From Mesorhizobium metallidurans STM 2683 (GTDB taxonomy: Bacteria > Pseudomonadota > Alphaproteobacteria > Rhizobiales > Rhizobiaceae), in assembly GCF_000350085.1 (NCBI RefSeq), contig NZ_CAUM01000134.1, positions 124,001 through 188,000 of the forward strand: a stretch of DNA of 64,000 nt. The letters are read 5' to 3'. Numbering within the stretch: position 1 is the stretch's first letter; every line of letters begins with the position of its first letter. The translations under genes and the position numbers were made by a program. The notes beneath the pieces are model-generated. The model was not told where the DNA came from, did no database searches, and was given only the letters and a program-made list of their open reading frames with translations. Of the stretch, positions 44,628 to 53,620 are shown piece by piece.

Positions 44628-45647
44628 CTATTGAACGGCAGCGACTTCCGTATAGGCGGCATCGACAAAGCTCTTATCGACCCATTTGCCATAGTCGATT
44701 GAGCCCTTCAAAAGCCCCGCGCCGGCCATGAACTTTTCTTCGTCCTTGAGCGCGGCGATCGCGTCGTCGGTGAGTTTGGGATCCTGGTAGAACAGGCCTT
44801 GGCTGTAGGTCTTGCGGACGGATTTCTCCGAAGACTTGGTCGCCTCGACAAAGGTCTTAATCGTCTCGTCGGGATGGGCGTCGGCCCAGCGCGCAATCTC
44901 GATATCGACCTTCAGCAGCCGCCTGACTAGGTCAGGATATTTCGTCGCGAAGGCGCCATTGACCGAGATGACATTCGGCACGTTCCATTCCGGATGCGAG
45001 CCGGTGTCATAGAGCACACGGGCCTCGCCGGTATCGACAAGCTTGGCCGCCGTCGAGTCGGTCTCGACGATGGCGGCGATATCGCCGCGCAGCAGCGCCG
45101 GGCCCGACGCCTCGAAGGGCAGATTCAGCCCTTCGACATCGGCCGTCGTCAGGCCGACGCTGTTCAGCGCCTTGCTGAAATTCGAATGCCGCACCGTGCC
45201 GGTGAGATAGGCGACCTTTTTGCCCCTCAGATCCTGCAGCGTCTTCAGCGGCGAGTCGGCCTTGACGACGATGTAGGAGCCGCCAGACTTCACATAGCTC
45301 GACAGGCCGATCAGCTTGACGTCGGCGCCGGAAGCAGCGACGCGCAGGGCCGGATTGTTGCCGGTGTAGGTGAACTCGATCGCCCCGGTCGCCAGCGCGG
45401 TGGTCGCCTCGGAGCCGCCGTTGAAGGTCACCAGGTCGACCTTGATGCCGTCCTTGGCGAATTCCTTCTCCCACCAGCCATCCTGCTGGGCGAGGATGAA
45501 TTTGAGATGGCCAGGTGCTGTGCTGCCGATGCGGATGACGTCGGGCTTGTCCTGAGCAAAGGCCGGCACGCCGCCGAGCCCGACGACCACGGCGATGGCG
45601 CCTTGCAAGAGCAACCTGCGAATTGCATCGAACCGTATCTTTGGCAT
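44628..45647 (-). CDS. NitT/TauT-family ABC transporter substrate-binding protein
   Basis: This 339-residue secreted protein has a signal peptide ending VPAFAQD and the SsuA-like pattern IRIGSTAPGHLKFILAQQ, DLVTFNGGSEATTALATG, then YTGNNPALRVAASGADV and NLPFEASGPALLRGDI. SsuA and TauA proteins bind alkanesulfonates, taurine or related anions. The start at 45647 follows AAGGAAATTTCAG. In this operon the binding protein comes last, after ATPase and permease, the reverse of the usual order. The presence of AprBA-like genes upstream suggests a sulfur-containing ligand. Confidence 0.88.
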   Translation of the reverse strand: MPKIRFDAIRRLLLQGAIAVVVGLGGVPAFAQDKPDVIRIGSTAPGHLKFILAQQDGWWEKEFAKDGIKVDLVTFNGGSEATTALATGAIEFTYTGNNPALRVAASGADVKLIGLSSYVKSGGSYIVVKADSPLKTLQDLRGKKVAYLTGTVRHSNFSKALNSVGLTTADVEGLNLPFEASGPALLRGDIAAIVETDSTAAKLVDTGEARVLYDTGSHPEWNVPNVISVNGAFATKYPDLVRRLLKVDIEIARWADAHPDETIKTFVEATKSSEKSVRKTYSQGLFYQDPKLTDDAIAALKDEEKFMAGAGLLKGSIDYGKWVDKSFVDAAYTEVAAVQ

Positions 45648-45700
45648 CTGAAATTTCCTTCCTGATAGCACGATTGGCCTGATTGGGATGAATGGCCGGC

Positions 45701-46612
45701 TTAAATGAGTGAGCTCTCGGACTGGCCCTTCCAGGCGGTTGCCCAGCGCTCGAACCAGACGAGCAGATAGTTGACGACGAGGCCGATGACGGTGAGCGTC
45801 AGGATGCCGGCATACATGTCAGCCGTTTCCATCATCAGTTGTGAGTTCTGGATGAGGAAGCCGAGCCCGGACTTGGCGGCCAGCATCTCGGCGCCGATCA
45901 CCGCGAACAGCGAGGATTTCACCCCGAGCCGCGCACCTGCGACGATCGAGGGAATGCTGGCCGGCAGGATGATTTTGCGGAACAGGTCGAAGTCGGACGT
46001 GCCCATCGAACGTGCCGCCTTGATCAGCAGCGGATCGACCGACTTGACGCCGCTGATCGTGTTGACCAATAGGAAGAACACCGAGGAATAGAAGGTGATC
46101 GCCACCTTCGATTCCTCGCCGATGCCGAGCAGCAGGATGAACACCGGGAGCAGCGCGAATTGCGAGGTGTTGCGTAGCGTCTGCACCAGGAGGTCGGAGA
46201 CCTTTTCGAACAGCGAATAGCGCCCCATCAACAGGCCGAGCGGGATGGCCACCACCACGCCGAGCGCGAAACCGATCGCCGCGCGTTGCAGGCTGATGCC
46301 GACATGCTCGACCAGCACGCCCGAGGCGAGCAGCTCCCACCAGGCGACGAGCACTTCGCTCAGTGGCGGAAAGAAGATGCGGTTCAGCCAACCGAGCCGC
46401 GGCGCGATCTCCCAGGTGAGGAAGAACAGGCCGAGCAAAGGCAGGCCGTAGACGAAGGTGCCGAAGCTGGCTCCTCGCCTGCTGGGCTTTGCGCGCGGGG
46501 CGGCGGCTCGGGCCTTGATTGCCGGGACCCTGGCGGCAGCCACCGCTTCACCGGCTCCGGCAAACGGATGAAAGCCGCCGGCCGGGCCAAACTTTTCGGT
46601 CAGATAGGCCAT
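45701..46612 (-). CDS. NitT/TauT-family ABC transporter permease (SsuC-like)
   Basis: This 303-residue protein has an unusually long, Ala/Arg-rich cytoplasmic N-terminus of about 55 residues, then about six helices. The coupling loop is KAARSMGTSDFDLFRKIILP. The sequence GLPLLGLFFLTWEIAPRLG starts the first helix. The ATG at 46612 (MAYLTEKFGPAGG) lies eleven bases after the ATPase stop. It forms the homodimeric channel of the importer. Confidence 0.9.
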   Translation of the reverse strand: MAYLTEKFGPAGGFHPFAGAGEAVAAARVPAIKARAAAPRAKPSRRGASFGTFVYGLPLLGLFFLTWEIAPRLGWLNRIFFPPLSEVLVAWWELLASGVLVEHVGISLQRAAIGFALGVVVAIPLGLLMGRYSLFEKVSDLLVQTLRNTSQFALLPVFILLLGIGEESKVAITFYSSVFFLLVNTISGVKSVDPLLIKAARSMGTSDFDLFRKIILPASIPSIVAGARLGVKSSLFAVIGAEMLAAKSGLGFLIQNSQLMMETADMYAGILTLTVIGLVVNYLLVWFERWATAWKGQSESSLI

Positions 46613-46623
46613 GCCAAAACTCC

Positions 46624-47460
46624 TCAGTGGCTGAACGCCGGCGACAGCGTCCAGTCTTTCTGTGCCTTGTTGACTTCGTCGCGCAGCACGTCCCAGACGC
46701 GGGCGCGGTGATTGTTGAAGGCATCGCTGGCGCGGATGTCGCCTTCGCGCGGCCGCGGCAGGTCGATATCGATGATCTCCTTCACCGTGCCCGGACGCGC
46801 GGTCATCACCACCACCCGGTCGGCCAGGAAGATCGCCTCGTCGATCGAATGGGTGACGAAGATCACCGTCGTCTTGATTTCGCCCCAGATCCTGAGCAGT
46901 TCGCCCTGAAGGAGCTCGCGCGTCTGCTGGTCGAGCGCGGCGAACGGCTCGTCCATCAACAGCACTTCCGGATTGCTGGCCAGCGCCCGGGCGATCGCCA
47001 CGCGCTGCTGCATGCCGCCGGAGAGCTGGTTGGGAAAGCGGTCCTCGAAACCGGCAAGGCCGAACAGCGACAGAAGATGGCGAGCCGTGGCGGTGCGCTC
47101 CGATTTGGCGACGCCGCGCACTTCCTGCGCATATTCGATATTGGCCAGCGCCGTGCGCCAGGGAAACAGCGCATATTGCTGGAAGACATAGCCGGTCTTG
47201 GGATCGGGCTTGCTGATCCGCCTGCCGTCAAGCTGGACGCCGCCGCTGGTCGCCTGCGTCAGCCCGCCAATGATGTCGAGCAGCACCGACTTGCCCGATC
47301 CGCTCGGCCCGACCAGCGTGATGAACTCGCCCTTGCGGATGGCGAGGTAGACGCCGTCAAGCACGGTGACGCGGTCGGTCGCCTCGCCATCGACGGTGAC
47401 GAACTGTCCCGGCTTGAGCTGGAAGGTCTTCTTGATGTCGTTGACGACAATGCGGTCCAT
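46624..47460 (-). CDS. NitT/TauT-family ABC transporter ATP-binding protein (SsuB-like)
   Basis: This 278-residue ATPase has Walker [14 protein letters not shown]-loop [13 protein letters not shown], signature [15 protein letters not shown], Walker [13 protein letters not shown] and H-loop [13 protein letters not shown]. All are canonical for SsuB/TauB/NrtD. The ATG at 47460 follows GGAGACTGGC. It lies 17 bases downstream of the ferredoxin gene in a tightly packed operon. Confidence 0.92.
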   Translation of the reverse strand: MDRIVVNDIKKTFQLKPGQFVTVDGEATDRVTVLDGVYLAIRKGEFITLVGPSGSGKSVLLDIIGGLTQATSGGVQLDGRRISKPDPKTGYVFQQYALFPWRTALANIEYAQEVRGVAKSERTATARHLLSLFGLAGFEDRFPNQLSGGMQQRVAIARALASNPEVLLMDEPFAALDQQTRELLQGELLRIWGEIKTTVIFVTHSIDEAIFLADRVVVMTARPGTVKEIIDIDLPRPREGDIRASDAFNNHRARVWDVLRDEVNKAQKDWTLSPAFSH

Positions 47461-47477
47461 GCCAGTCTCCGATCGCT

Positions 47478-47804
47478 TTATTGCGCCACGCGGATGCGGT
47501 GCGTCGGGTCGAACTCAGAGCCCCCGGCCTTGCCGCGCTTCCAGCCGAGCGCACGGGCATAGCCGCCGAACAGATGACGCGCTTCGACTTCAGCCTCGCT
47601 GATGCCGGTCGGCCCTTCGGCAACTTCGGCCACGTAGAGCGCGTCGGTCGGGCAATAGATCTCGCAGAGGAAGCAGGTCTGGCAGTCTTCCTGGCGCGCG
47701 ATTACCGGCGCGCCGTCCTTGGTCGCGTCGAAGACGTTGGCCGGGCATACCTTGACGCAGATGTCGCATTCGATGCAGCGCGTGGCCGAGACGATCTCGA
47801 TCAT
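47478..47804 (-). CDS. 4Fe-4S ferredoxin-type protein (AprB-like)
   Basis: This 108-residue protein has two complete [4Fe-4S] motifs, CIECDICVKVCP and CQTCFLCEIYCP. The ATG at 47804 overlaps the stop of the flavoprotein gene by four bases. The pairing and the layout resemble AprB with AprA, the two subunits of adenylylsulfate reductase. A role in reductive or oxidative handling of the imported sulfur compound is a guess. The frame that continues to 48053 overlaps the flavoprotein and is not used. Confidence 0.88.
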   Translation of the reverse strand: MIEIVSATRCIECDICVKVCPANVFDATKDGAPVIARQEDCQTCFLCEIYCPTDALYVAEVAEGPTGISEAEVEARHLFGGYARALGWKRGKAGGSEFDPTHRIRVAQ

Positions 47805-49435
47805 GACGCCAACTCCGCCAGCCGCTCGGACGCTCCGGCAATGCGAAAGTCGTCGACGCCGTTGATCACCAGCCGGTGCGCCAGGGACAGTTTCTTGCCC
47901 GGCAGATCGGTGCGGCGATGCATGCCGCGGCTCTCGCTGCGATGAAGTGCTGCCGCCACCGACCAGCGCCCGGCGGCGGCAATCGACGCGGCCTCGCGCG
48001 TACGGATCCGCTCCAACCCCTCGCCCTGCAGATGGTCGCGGACATCGCGCCACACGCTCTCCAGCCGCTCACCACTTTTTTCTAGGCCAGCGCCACTGCG
48101 GAAGAAATTCTTGTCCAGCGGTGTTACCTCATCACGCACGGCCTCGATGATCTCGGTTGCCGCGATGTCGGCGCGCGGCGAAGCCGCCGGGCGCAGGCCG
48201 GCCTGGCCGAGCGGCCGGACCTCATTGCGGAACGCCTTGCCGCCGCGGCGCCTAGCATGGGTCGAGGCGCCCTTGCCGGCCCACCAGCCGCTGGCCAGCG
48301 CCCAGGACGAATTGACGGCGCCGCCGCCCGAAACCGCGCCGGTCATGATCTCGCGGCTGGCGGCATCGCCGGCAACGTAGAGGCCGGGCACGCCGGTGGC
48401 GCAGTCGTCGGAGACGATGTCGATGCCGCCAGTGCCGCGCACCGTGCCTTCCGCGCGCAGCGTGATGCGGAACAAATCGCTGAAGGGGTCGATGCCGGCG
48501 CGGTCATAGGGCACGAAGCAGTTCGGCTGGCCCTGGCGCAGCCAGCCTTGCAGCGCCGGTTCGGCCTGGTCGAGCCGCGCATAGACCGGACCCTCGATCA
48601 GCGCCCGCGCCACTTCCTCCTCGCGGTCGCCGATGCCGTTGCGCAGCGGTTCGCCGGTCGGTCCGAGGATCGCGGATCCGTCTTCGCGGTGGAACGAGGC
48701 CCAGCGAAACGGCAGGCCTTTGTTCAGCGACGAGCCATGGGGCGCCAGCGTGTATTTGCCGGTGAATTCCATGCCTGACAGGGTGGCGCCGGCTTCCGCC
48801 GCCATCAGATAGCCATCGCCGGTCAGCCCGGCCGAGCCGAGGATGCGCTCGCGGAAGGCACAGCCGCCGGTTGCCAGCACCACCGCCTTGGCGTCGACCC
48901 GCCAGTCATGCTCGACCTGTCGACCAACGCCGGCGGCACCGACGACCGCGTCGCCGTCCGACAGGAGTTCGAGCGCCGGGTGATGGTCGAGCACGGTGAC
49001 GCCGGCCAGCAACACCCTGCGGCGCATGAAACGCATGTAATCCGGTCCGCGCAGATTGGCGATGTAGAGCCGCTCGTCATCCTCGCTCGGAAACGGATAG
49101 CCCCATTCGGAAAGTTTCAGGAGATTGCGGTAAGCGGTGTCGACGCAGCGCAGCATCCAGCGCTGGTCGGCAAGTTCGCCGGTGCGTTGCCAGCGCCGCT
49201 CGACCACAGTGTGCCTGTTGTCGCCCGGCGGCACGCACCAGGTGCCGGTATTCGACGGCGCGGTGGCGCCGCTGGTGCCGAGGTAACCCTTGTCGGCCAG
49301 CACCACGGTCGCGCCGCTTTCAGCCGCGGCGACCGCCCCCCAGGCGGCCGACGGACCGCCACCCAGCACCAGCACATCGGCGGCGAGATGAAGCCCTTCT
49401 GGAGCGGATCGGACGGCTGTGGCAGTCTTCGGCAT
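47801..49435 (-). CDS. FAD-dependent oxidoreductase (fumarate reductase / AprA-like flavoprotein)
   Basis: This 544-residue cytoplasmic flavoprotein has the dinucleotide loop VLVLGGGPSAAWGAVAAAES, the FAD segment YLGTSGATAPSNTGTW, ATGGCAFRERILG and the C-terminal GLYVAGDAASREIMTGAVSG with a helical tail. These belong to the succinate dehydrogenase/fumarate reductase flavoprotein group, which includes AprA. The start at 49435 (MPKTATAV) is preferred to the GTG at 49441. It is coupled by four bases to the ferredoxin. It heads the operon that ends in the importer. Confidence 0.85.
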   Translation of the reverse strand: MPKTATAVRSAPEGLHLAADVLVLGGGPSAAWGAVAAAESGATVVLADKGYLGTSGATAPSNTGTWCVPPGDNRHTVVERRWQRTGELADQRWMLRCVDTAYRNLLKLSEWGYPFPSEDDERLYIANLRGPDYMRFMRRRVLLAGVTVLDHHPALELLSDGDAVVGAAGVGRQVEHDWRVDAKAVVLATGGCAFRERILGSAGLTGDGYLMAAEAGATLSGMEFTGKYTLAPHGSSLNKGLPFRWASFHREDGSAILGPTGEPLRNGIGDREEEVARALIEGPVYARLDQAEPALQGWLRQGQPNCFVPYDRAGIDPFSDLFRITLRAEGTVRGTGGIDIVSDDCATGVPGLYVAGDAASREIMTGAVSGGGAVNSSWALASGWWAGKGASTHARRRGGKAFRNEVRPLGQAGLRPAASPRADIAATEIIEAVRDEVTPLDKNFFRSGAGLEKSGERLESVWRDVRDHLQGEGLERIRTREAASIAAAGRWSVAAALHRSESRGMHRRTDLPGKKLSLAHRLVINGVDDFRIAGASERLAELAS

Positions 49436-49486
49436 GATCACTCGCGGAAAGGGAATTGGCGGTCGGCTAAAGGCGGCAGGTTCGGC

Positions 49487-50074
49487 TCAGGCCGCCCTGG
49501 AAAACCACACCGGCTCGTTGCCGGCGCTCCATTTGATATTGCAGCCGATCGACGGCACCTGCTTGGCAGCCGGCGTTTCGCCCCTCAGCACCGTGTCGAC
49601 CGCGACGCGCAGATCGGCACCCGTCACCGGCTTGCCGTTGCCCGGCCGCGCATCGTCGAACTGGCCGTGATAGGCGAGCCGCCGGTCGGCGCCGAACAGG
49701 AAGAAATCGGGCGTGCAGGCCGCGCCATAGGCTTTCGCCGTCTGCTGCGAAGCGTCCTTGAGATAGGGGAAGGCATAGCCGAACTTTTCCGCCTCCTCGC
49801 CGATCCTGGCCAGCGTCTCCTCGGAATGCGCCTCATGGTCGTTGGCGTTGATCGCCACCACTTGCAGGCCCTTGTCGGCACGATCCCTGGCGAAGGCAGC
49901 GAACGCCTCGCGGATCAAAACGACGAACGGGCAACGATTGGAGATAAAGGCGACGAGCAACGCCGGCTTGGCATCGAAATCGGCCAGCCTGTGCAGCACG
50001 CCCTGCGAGTCGGGCAACAGGAAATCGGCGGCCTTGGTGCCGAGGTCGATCGGATTGGATTCGGTTTTCGGCAT
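49487..50074 (-). CDS. Thioredoxin/peroxiredoxin-family protein
   Basis: This 195-residue AhpC/TSA-like protein has DFLLPDSQGVLHRLADF, a single-cysteine active-site segment SNRCPFVVLIREAFA, and a conserved C-terminal cysteine in PSIGCNIKWSAG that could be the resolving partner. The group is soluble and reduces peroxides or disulphides. The ATG at 50074 follows AAAGGGAGCGCATCG; the frame to 50125 lacks support. It is 51 bases upstream of the AprA-like gene and may protect the Fe-S pair. Confidence 0.85.
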   Translation of the reverse strand: MPKTESNPIDLGTKAADFLLPDSQGVLHRLADFDAKPALLVAFISNRCPFVVLIREAFAAFARDRADKGLQVVAINANDHEAHSEETLARIGEEAEKFGYAFPYLKDASQQTAKAYGAACTPDFFLFGADRRLAYHGQFDDARPGNGKPVTGADLRVAVDTVLRGETPAAKQVPSIGCNIKWSAGNEPVWFSRAA

Positions 50075-50366
50075 CGATGCGCTCCCTTTGTGCCTTGGTT
50101 CTCGCAATCCAGCCACAAACGTCAACGCGTTCGCAGTTAGTCTATGAATTTAGTAGAATTATAGGCTGAAGGAGCCGTTCGCGGTCAAGTTGGCAGGATA
50201 GAATATCGTGCCAATGTTTGGACCAGCCCGGCAACTTTGTTCGGCTGGCGAGCGTCCCGAAGAAAACGACGCGGCGGACCGCCATAGGTCGCGATGGCCA
50301 ACGGCTCGACATTTTTTGCCAAGCGGCCCTTACGGCGCAAAGGCCGACAGACCCGCCGAAATCGGC

Positions 50367-51314
50367 CTAATCTGCGTCCGCCACCTCTGGATAAAGCGCC
50401 TGCGCAAGGTCGCGGATCGCATCGGCGGTACGCGGGCCAAAGCCAATCATATAGGCGCCGTCGAGCACGATCAGCGCCTTGTTCTCCGCCGCCGGCGTAG
50501 CGCTCAGCGCGCGTGTGCCGAACACTTGCTCGGCGGTCGGCCCGCCCTTGTCGTCGCTCATCATCAAAATGACATCGGGCGCCATTTCGATCAACTTCTC
50601 CTCCGATGCCGGCTTGTAGCCTTTCACGACATCCATCGGATTGATGCCGCCGGCATAACGAATGATCGCATCGACCGCCGTGCCAGCGCCGGCCGCGCTC
50701 AGCCGCACCAGGCCGTGGAAGAACACCACCTTCTTGCGGCGCTCCGATGCAATTTTCGACGCGAGATCGGTGGCCGCTTGAAAGGCGGCGAGCACCTCGG
50801 CGGAGACCACCCTGCCCTTGTCCTCGCGTCCGAGCGACGCGGCGATCAGAGTGATCTTGCGCTCGATGCCTTGCTGGCTGTTGTCCTCGGGGACGAAGAC
50901 GATCGGGATCGCCAGTGACTTCAGCACCTCGACGGCTTCGGGCGGCCCACTGTCCTCGGCCGCCAGGATCAGATCGGGGCGCAGCCCGGCCAACCCTTCG
51001 ACCGAAAGCTGGCGGCGATAGCCGACATTGGGTTTTTGCATGACGGATGGTGGATATTTGCTGCCGCGATCGACGCCGATGATCCGCTCGCCGGCGCCAA
51101 GCGCATGCACGATCTCGGTGACATCGGAGCCAAGCGTCAGGATTCTCGTCGCCGGCCCCGGCGTGACGATGCGCCCCAGCGCATCCACCACTGTCTCGGC
51201 GGCCAGCGCCTTGAAGCCGCAGGAAGGCGCCAGGACGGACATTGCCAGAATGAGCACCATCGCGATCCTGCCCGGTCGAAACCAGTGGACCCACCTGCCC
51301 TCGCTGCCGACCAT
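50367..51314 (-). CDS. hmuT: Heme ABC transporter substrate-binding protein (HmuT-like)
   Basis: This 315-residue periplasmic protein has a hydrophobic leader (AMVLILAMSVLAPSC) and the heme-binding-protein pattern DALGRIVTPGPATRILTLGS, GVDRGSKYPPSV (probable heme-ligand tyrosine), LRPDLILAAEDSGPP and GGINPMDVVKGYKPAS. These fit HmuT/ShuT. The ATG at 51314 is preferred to TTG 51347. No permease or ATPase gene (HmuU/V) lies beside it, so it is an orphan here. The 292-base stretch 50075-50366 downstream holds no gene that I can support. The TonB receptor is divergent. Confidence 0.82.
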   Translation of the reverse strand: MVGSEGRWVHWFRPGRIAMVLILAMSVLAPSCGFKALAAETVVDALGRIVTPGPATRILTLGSDVTEIVHALGAGERIIGVDRGSKYPPSVMQKPNVGYRRQLSVEGLAGLRPDLILAAEDSGPPEAVEVLKSLAIPIVFVPEDNSQQGIERKITLIAASLGREDKGRVVSAEVLAAFQAATDLASKIASERRKKVVFFHGLVRLSAAGAGTAVDAIIRYAGGINPMDVVKGYKPASEEKLIEMAPDVILMMSDDKGGPTAEQVFGTRALSATPAAENKALIVLDGAYMIGFGPRTADAIRDLAQALYPEVADAD

Positions 51315-51371
51315 GCCGTTCACTTCCGTCCAGGATGCCTTCGCCAATGGTGTGGCCTATAAATTTAAAGT

Positions 51372-51386
51372 TGACTCATGTCATCA
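51372..51386. promoter_or_regulatory. RirA-type iron-responsive box between divergent heme genes
   Basis: TGACTCATGTCATCA fits the TGA-N9-TCA pattern of rhizobial RirA/IRO boxes. It lies 58 bases upstream of the HmuT-like gene and 112 bases upstream of the TonB receptor, in an AT-rich stretch (TATAAATTTAAAG). It would repress both under iron-replete conditions. The pattern is short, so support is moderate. Confidence 0.55.
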
Positions 51387-51497
51387 TGTTTTAATATGTG
51401 ACCCATGCCCTGATCGATCGGTCGAGGGATTTCCATCATGCCAGCCAAGGCCGTTCAGCCACCGCCAGCAGTTGCTTTGCTTGGGGGCTGGGATCAC

Positions 51498-53618
51498 ATG
51501 AGAACGAATACGACCTTGATGGCGAGCACCGCGCTCGCCTTCGCGCTCGGCCTTTGCGCCGCACCGCAGGCCAACGCGCAGGAACAGGAAAAGAAGGGCG
51601 CCCTCGCCAAGACCGGCCGGCTGGCACCGGCCAACGCCGCACAGGATCAGCCGGCCACCATGCTCGATGTCATCACCATCTCGGCGACGATGATCAAGAC
51701 GGCGGTCATCGAATCGATGGCCGCCATCAGCGCCATCGATCAGGAAGAGCTCGACCGTATACAGCCCGACACCGCCGCCGACATTTTCCGCACCACGCCG
51801 GGCGTCGCCGCTTCGATGAACGGCGACGATCCGGCGACCGCCATCAACATTCGCGGACTGGAGCAGTATGGCCGCGTCGTCGTCACCCTCGACGGCGCCC
51901 GTCAGGATTACTGGCGTGTCGGCCATGGTTCGGGATCGTTTTATGTCGAGCCCGACCTGATCAAGGAAGCCACCGTCATTCGCGGCCCGGTGTCCAACGC
52001 CTATGGTTCGGGCGGCATCGGCGGCGTCGTCTCCTTCGAGACCAAGGATGCCGGCGACTTCCTCAAGCCGGAGGAGCGCTGGGCGCTGAGCGAGAAGCTC
52101 GGCTACGAGGACAATGGCGACGGCTTCACCACCAGCACCACCGGCGCCTATCGCTTCAGCGACGACGCCGACATCATCGGCAACCTCATCTACCGCGACC
52201 GCGACAGCTACACCGACGGCAATGGCGACATCGTGCCCTGGACCGGTGAGCGGATGACCAGCGGCTACATGAAGACGACGCTGCGGCCGGCCGACGGCCA
52301 CGAGCTGAAGCTTGGCGCCATCCTGCAGCGCTACAACGACCAGATCACCGGCTCGAGCGGCTCGATCTCGCCGACGCTCAGCCGCTACGATACCAACACC
52401 ACCAACCAGACCTATACGGCAGCCTACACCTGGAAGCCTGACGACAATGCGCTGATCGACTTCAGCGCCAATGCCTACCACAACCGCACGCGCGCCGAGC
52501 AGACGCAGGTCTGGCCGACGTCCGCGATCGGCAACTTCCGCTACTACGACGTCGCTACGACCGGCTTCAACGTCAAGAACTCCTCACGCTTCGACGCCTG
52601 GGAGATGGCCCACACGCTCACCTACGGGCTCGACTACTACTATCTGGAGGCCTCGTCGGAAGCCGCGCATTTCGGCGCCGGCGAGCAGCAAGGCTATGGC
52701 GGCTTCCTGCAATGGCAGGGCGATTATGAGAACTGGCTGCAGCTCATTGCCGCCATGCGTTATGACGGCTACCAGCTCGACGGCGAAACAAAGACCGTAC
52801 CCCCGGAGAAAGCCTCGATGTCGGGTGACCGCTGGTCGCCGCGCCTCACCGTCGGCGTGACTCCGCTCGAAGGTTTCCAGATCTACGGCACCTATTCCGA
52901 AGGCTACCGGGCGCCGGGTCTGCAAGATGTCTATCGCGGCGGCGGTGCGCATGGCTCCGGCGACGCCTATCTCCCCAACCTGCTCCTTCAACCAGAGACG
53001 GCGAAGAACTGGGAAGCCGGCATCAACGTGAAGTACGATGATGTGCTGACGGCGGGTGACCGGCTGCGCGCCAAGCTCAACGTCTTTCACACCGACGTGG
53101 AGGACTACATCGAAGTCGACCTGCGCACTGGAATACCGCGCACCGCGATCAACATCGGTGACGCGCGCCTGAAGGGTGTCGAAGCCGAAATGGTCTATGA
53201 CTATGGCTGGGGCTTCGTGAACCTTGCAGGCGCGCTAATCGACGCTAAGATCGTCAGCGGCGTCTACTCCGGTCAGGCGCTCAACAACACGCCGCTCGAC
53301 CGCTTCTCGGCGACCGTCGGCTTCCGGATGCTCGAAGACCAGCTCACCGTCGGCGCGCAATATCTGAGCATCGGCAAGATCACCCGGACAAGCCGCACCA
53401 ATCCAAACGCCGTGCCGGTGGTCAATGACGGCTTCGACCTCGTCAATGTCTTCGCCAACTGGCGCATCAACGACCACGCCAAGCTCGATTTCGCCGTCGA
53501 TAACGTCTTTGACACCGCCTACACCGACCCGCAAAGCGCATGGTCGACGTCGGCGGCAACGGAACAGGGCAAGGGCCGCACCTTCAAACTGGCGCTGACT
53601 GGCAGAATCGGAGGTTGA
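51498..53618 (+). CDS. TonB-dependent outer-membrane heme/hemoprotein receptor
   Basis: This 706-residue outer-membrane protein has a signal peptide ending ANAQEQ, a TonB-box-like DVITIS, an N-terminal plug (about residues 55-185, with IRGLEQYGRVVVTLDGARQ and VIRGPVSNAYGSGGIGG) and a C-terminal 22-strand barrel. The heme-receptor boxes are present in altered form: YRAPGLQDVY for FRAP and LPNLLLQPE for NPNL. The start at 51498 follows GGGGGCTGGGA. The siderophore-interacting-protein gene follows two bases after its stop. Confidence 0.9.
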   Translation: MRTNTTLMASTALAFALGLCAAPQANAQEQEKKGALAKTGRLAPANAAQDQPATMLDVITISATMIKTAVIESMAAISAIDQEELDRIQPDTAADIFRTTPGVAASMNGDDPATAINIRGLEQYGRVVVTLDGARQDYWRVGHGSGSFYVEPDLIKEATVIRGPVSNAYGSGGIGGVVSFETKDAGDFLKPEERWALSEKLGYEDNGDGFTTSTTGAYRFSDDADIIGNLIYRDRDSYTDGNGDIVPWTGERMTSGYMKTTLRPADGHELKLGAILQRYNDQITGSSGSISPTLSRYDTNTTNQTYTAAYTWKPDDNALIDFSANAYHNRTRAEQTQVWPTSAIGNFRYYDVATTGFNVKNSSRFDAWEMAHTLTYGLDYYYLEASSEAAHFGAGEQQGYGGFLQWQGDYENWLQLIAAMRYDGYQLDGETKTVPPEKASMSGDRWSPRLTVGVTPLEGFQIYGTYSEGYRAPGLQDVYRGGGAHGSGDAYLPNLLLQPETAKNWEAGINVKYDDVLTAGDRLRAKLNVFHTDVEDYIEVDLRTGIPRTAINIGDARLKGVEAEMVYDYGWGFVNLAGALIDAKIVSGVYSGQALNNTPLDRFSATVGFRMLEDQLTVGAQYLSIGKITRTSRTNPNAVPVVNDGFDLVNVFANWRINDHAKLDFAVDNVFDTAYTDPQSAWSTSAATEQGKGRTFKLALTGRIGG

Positions 53619-53620
53619 GC

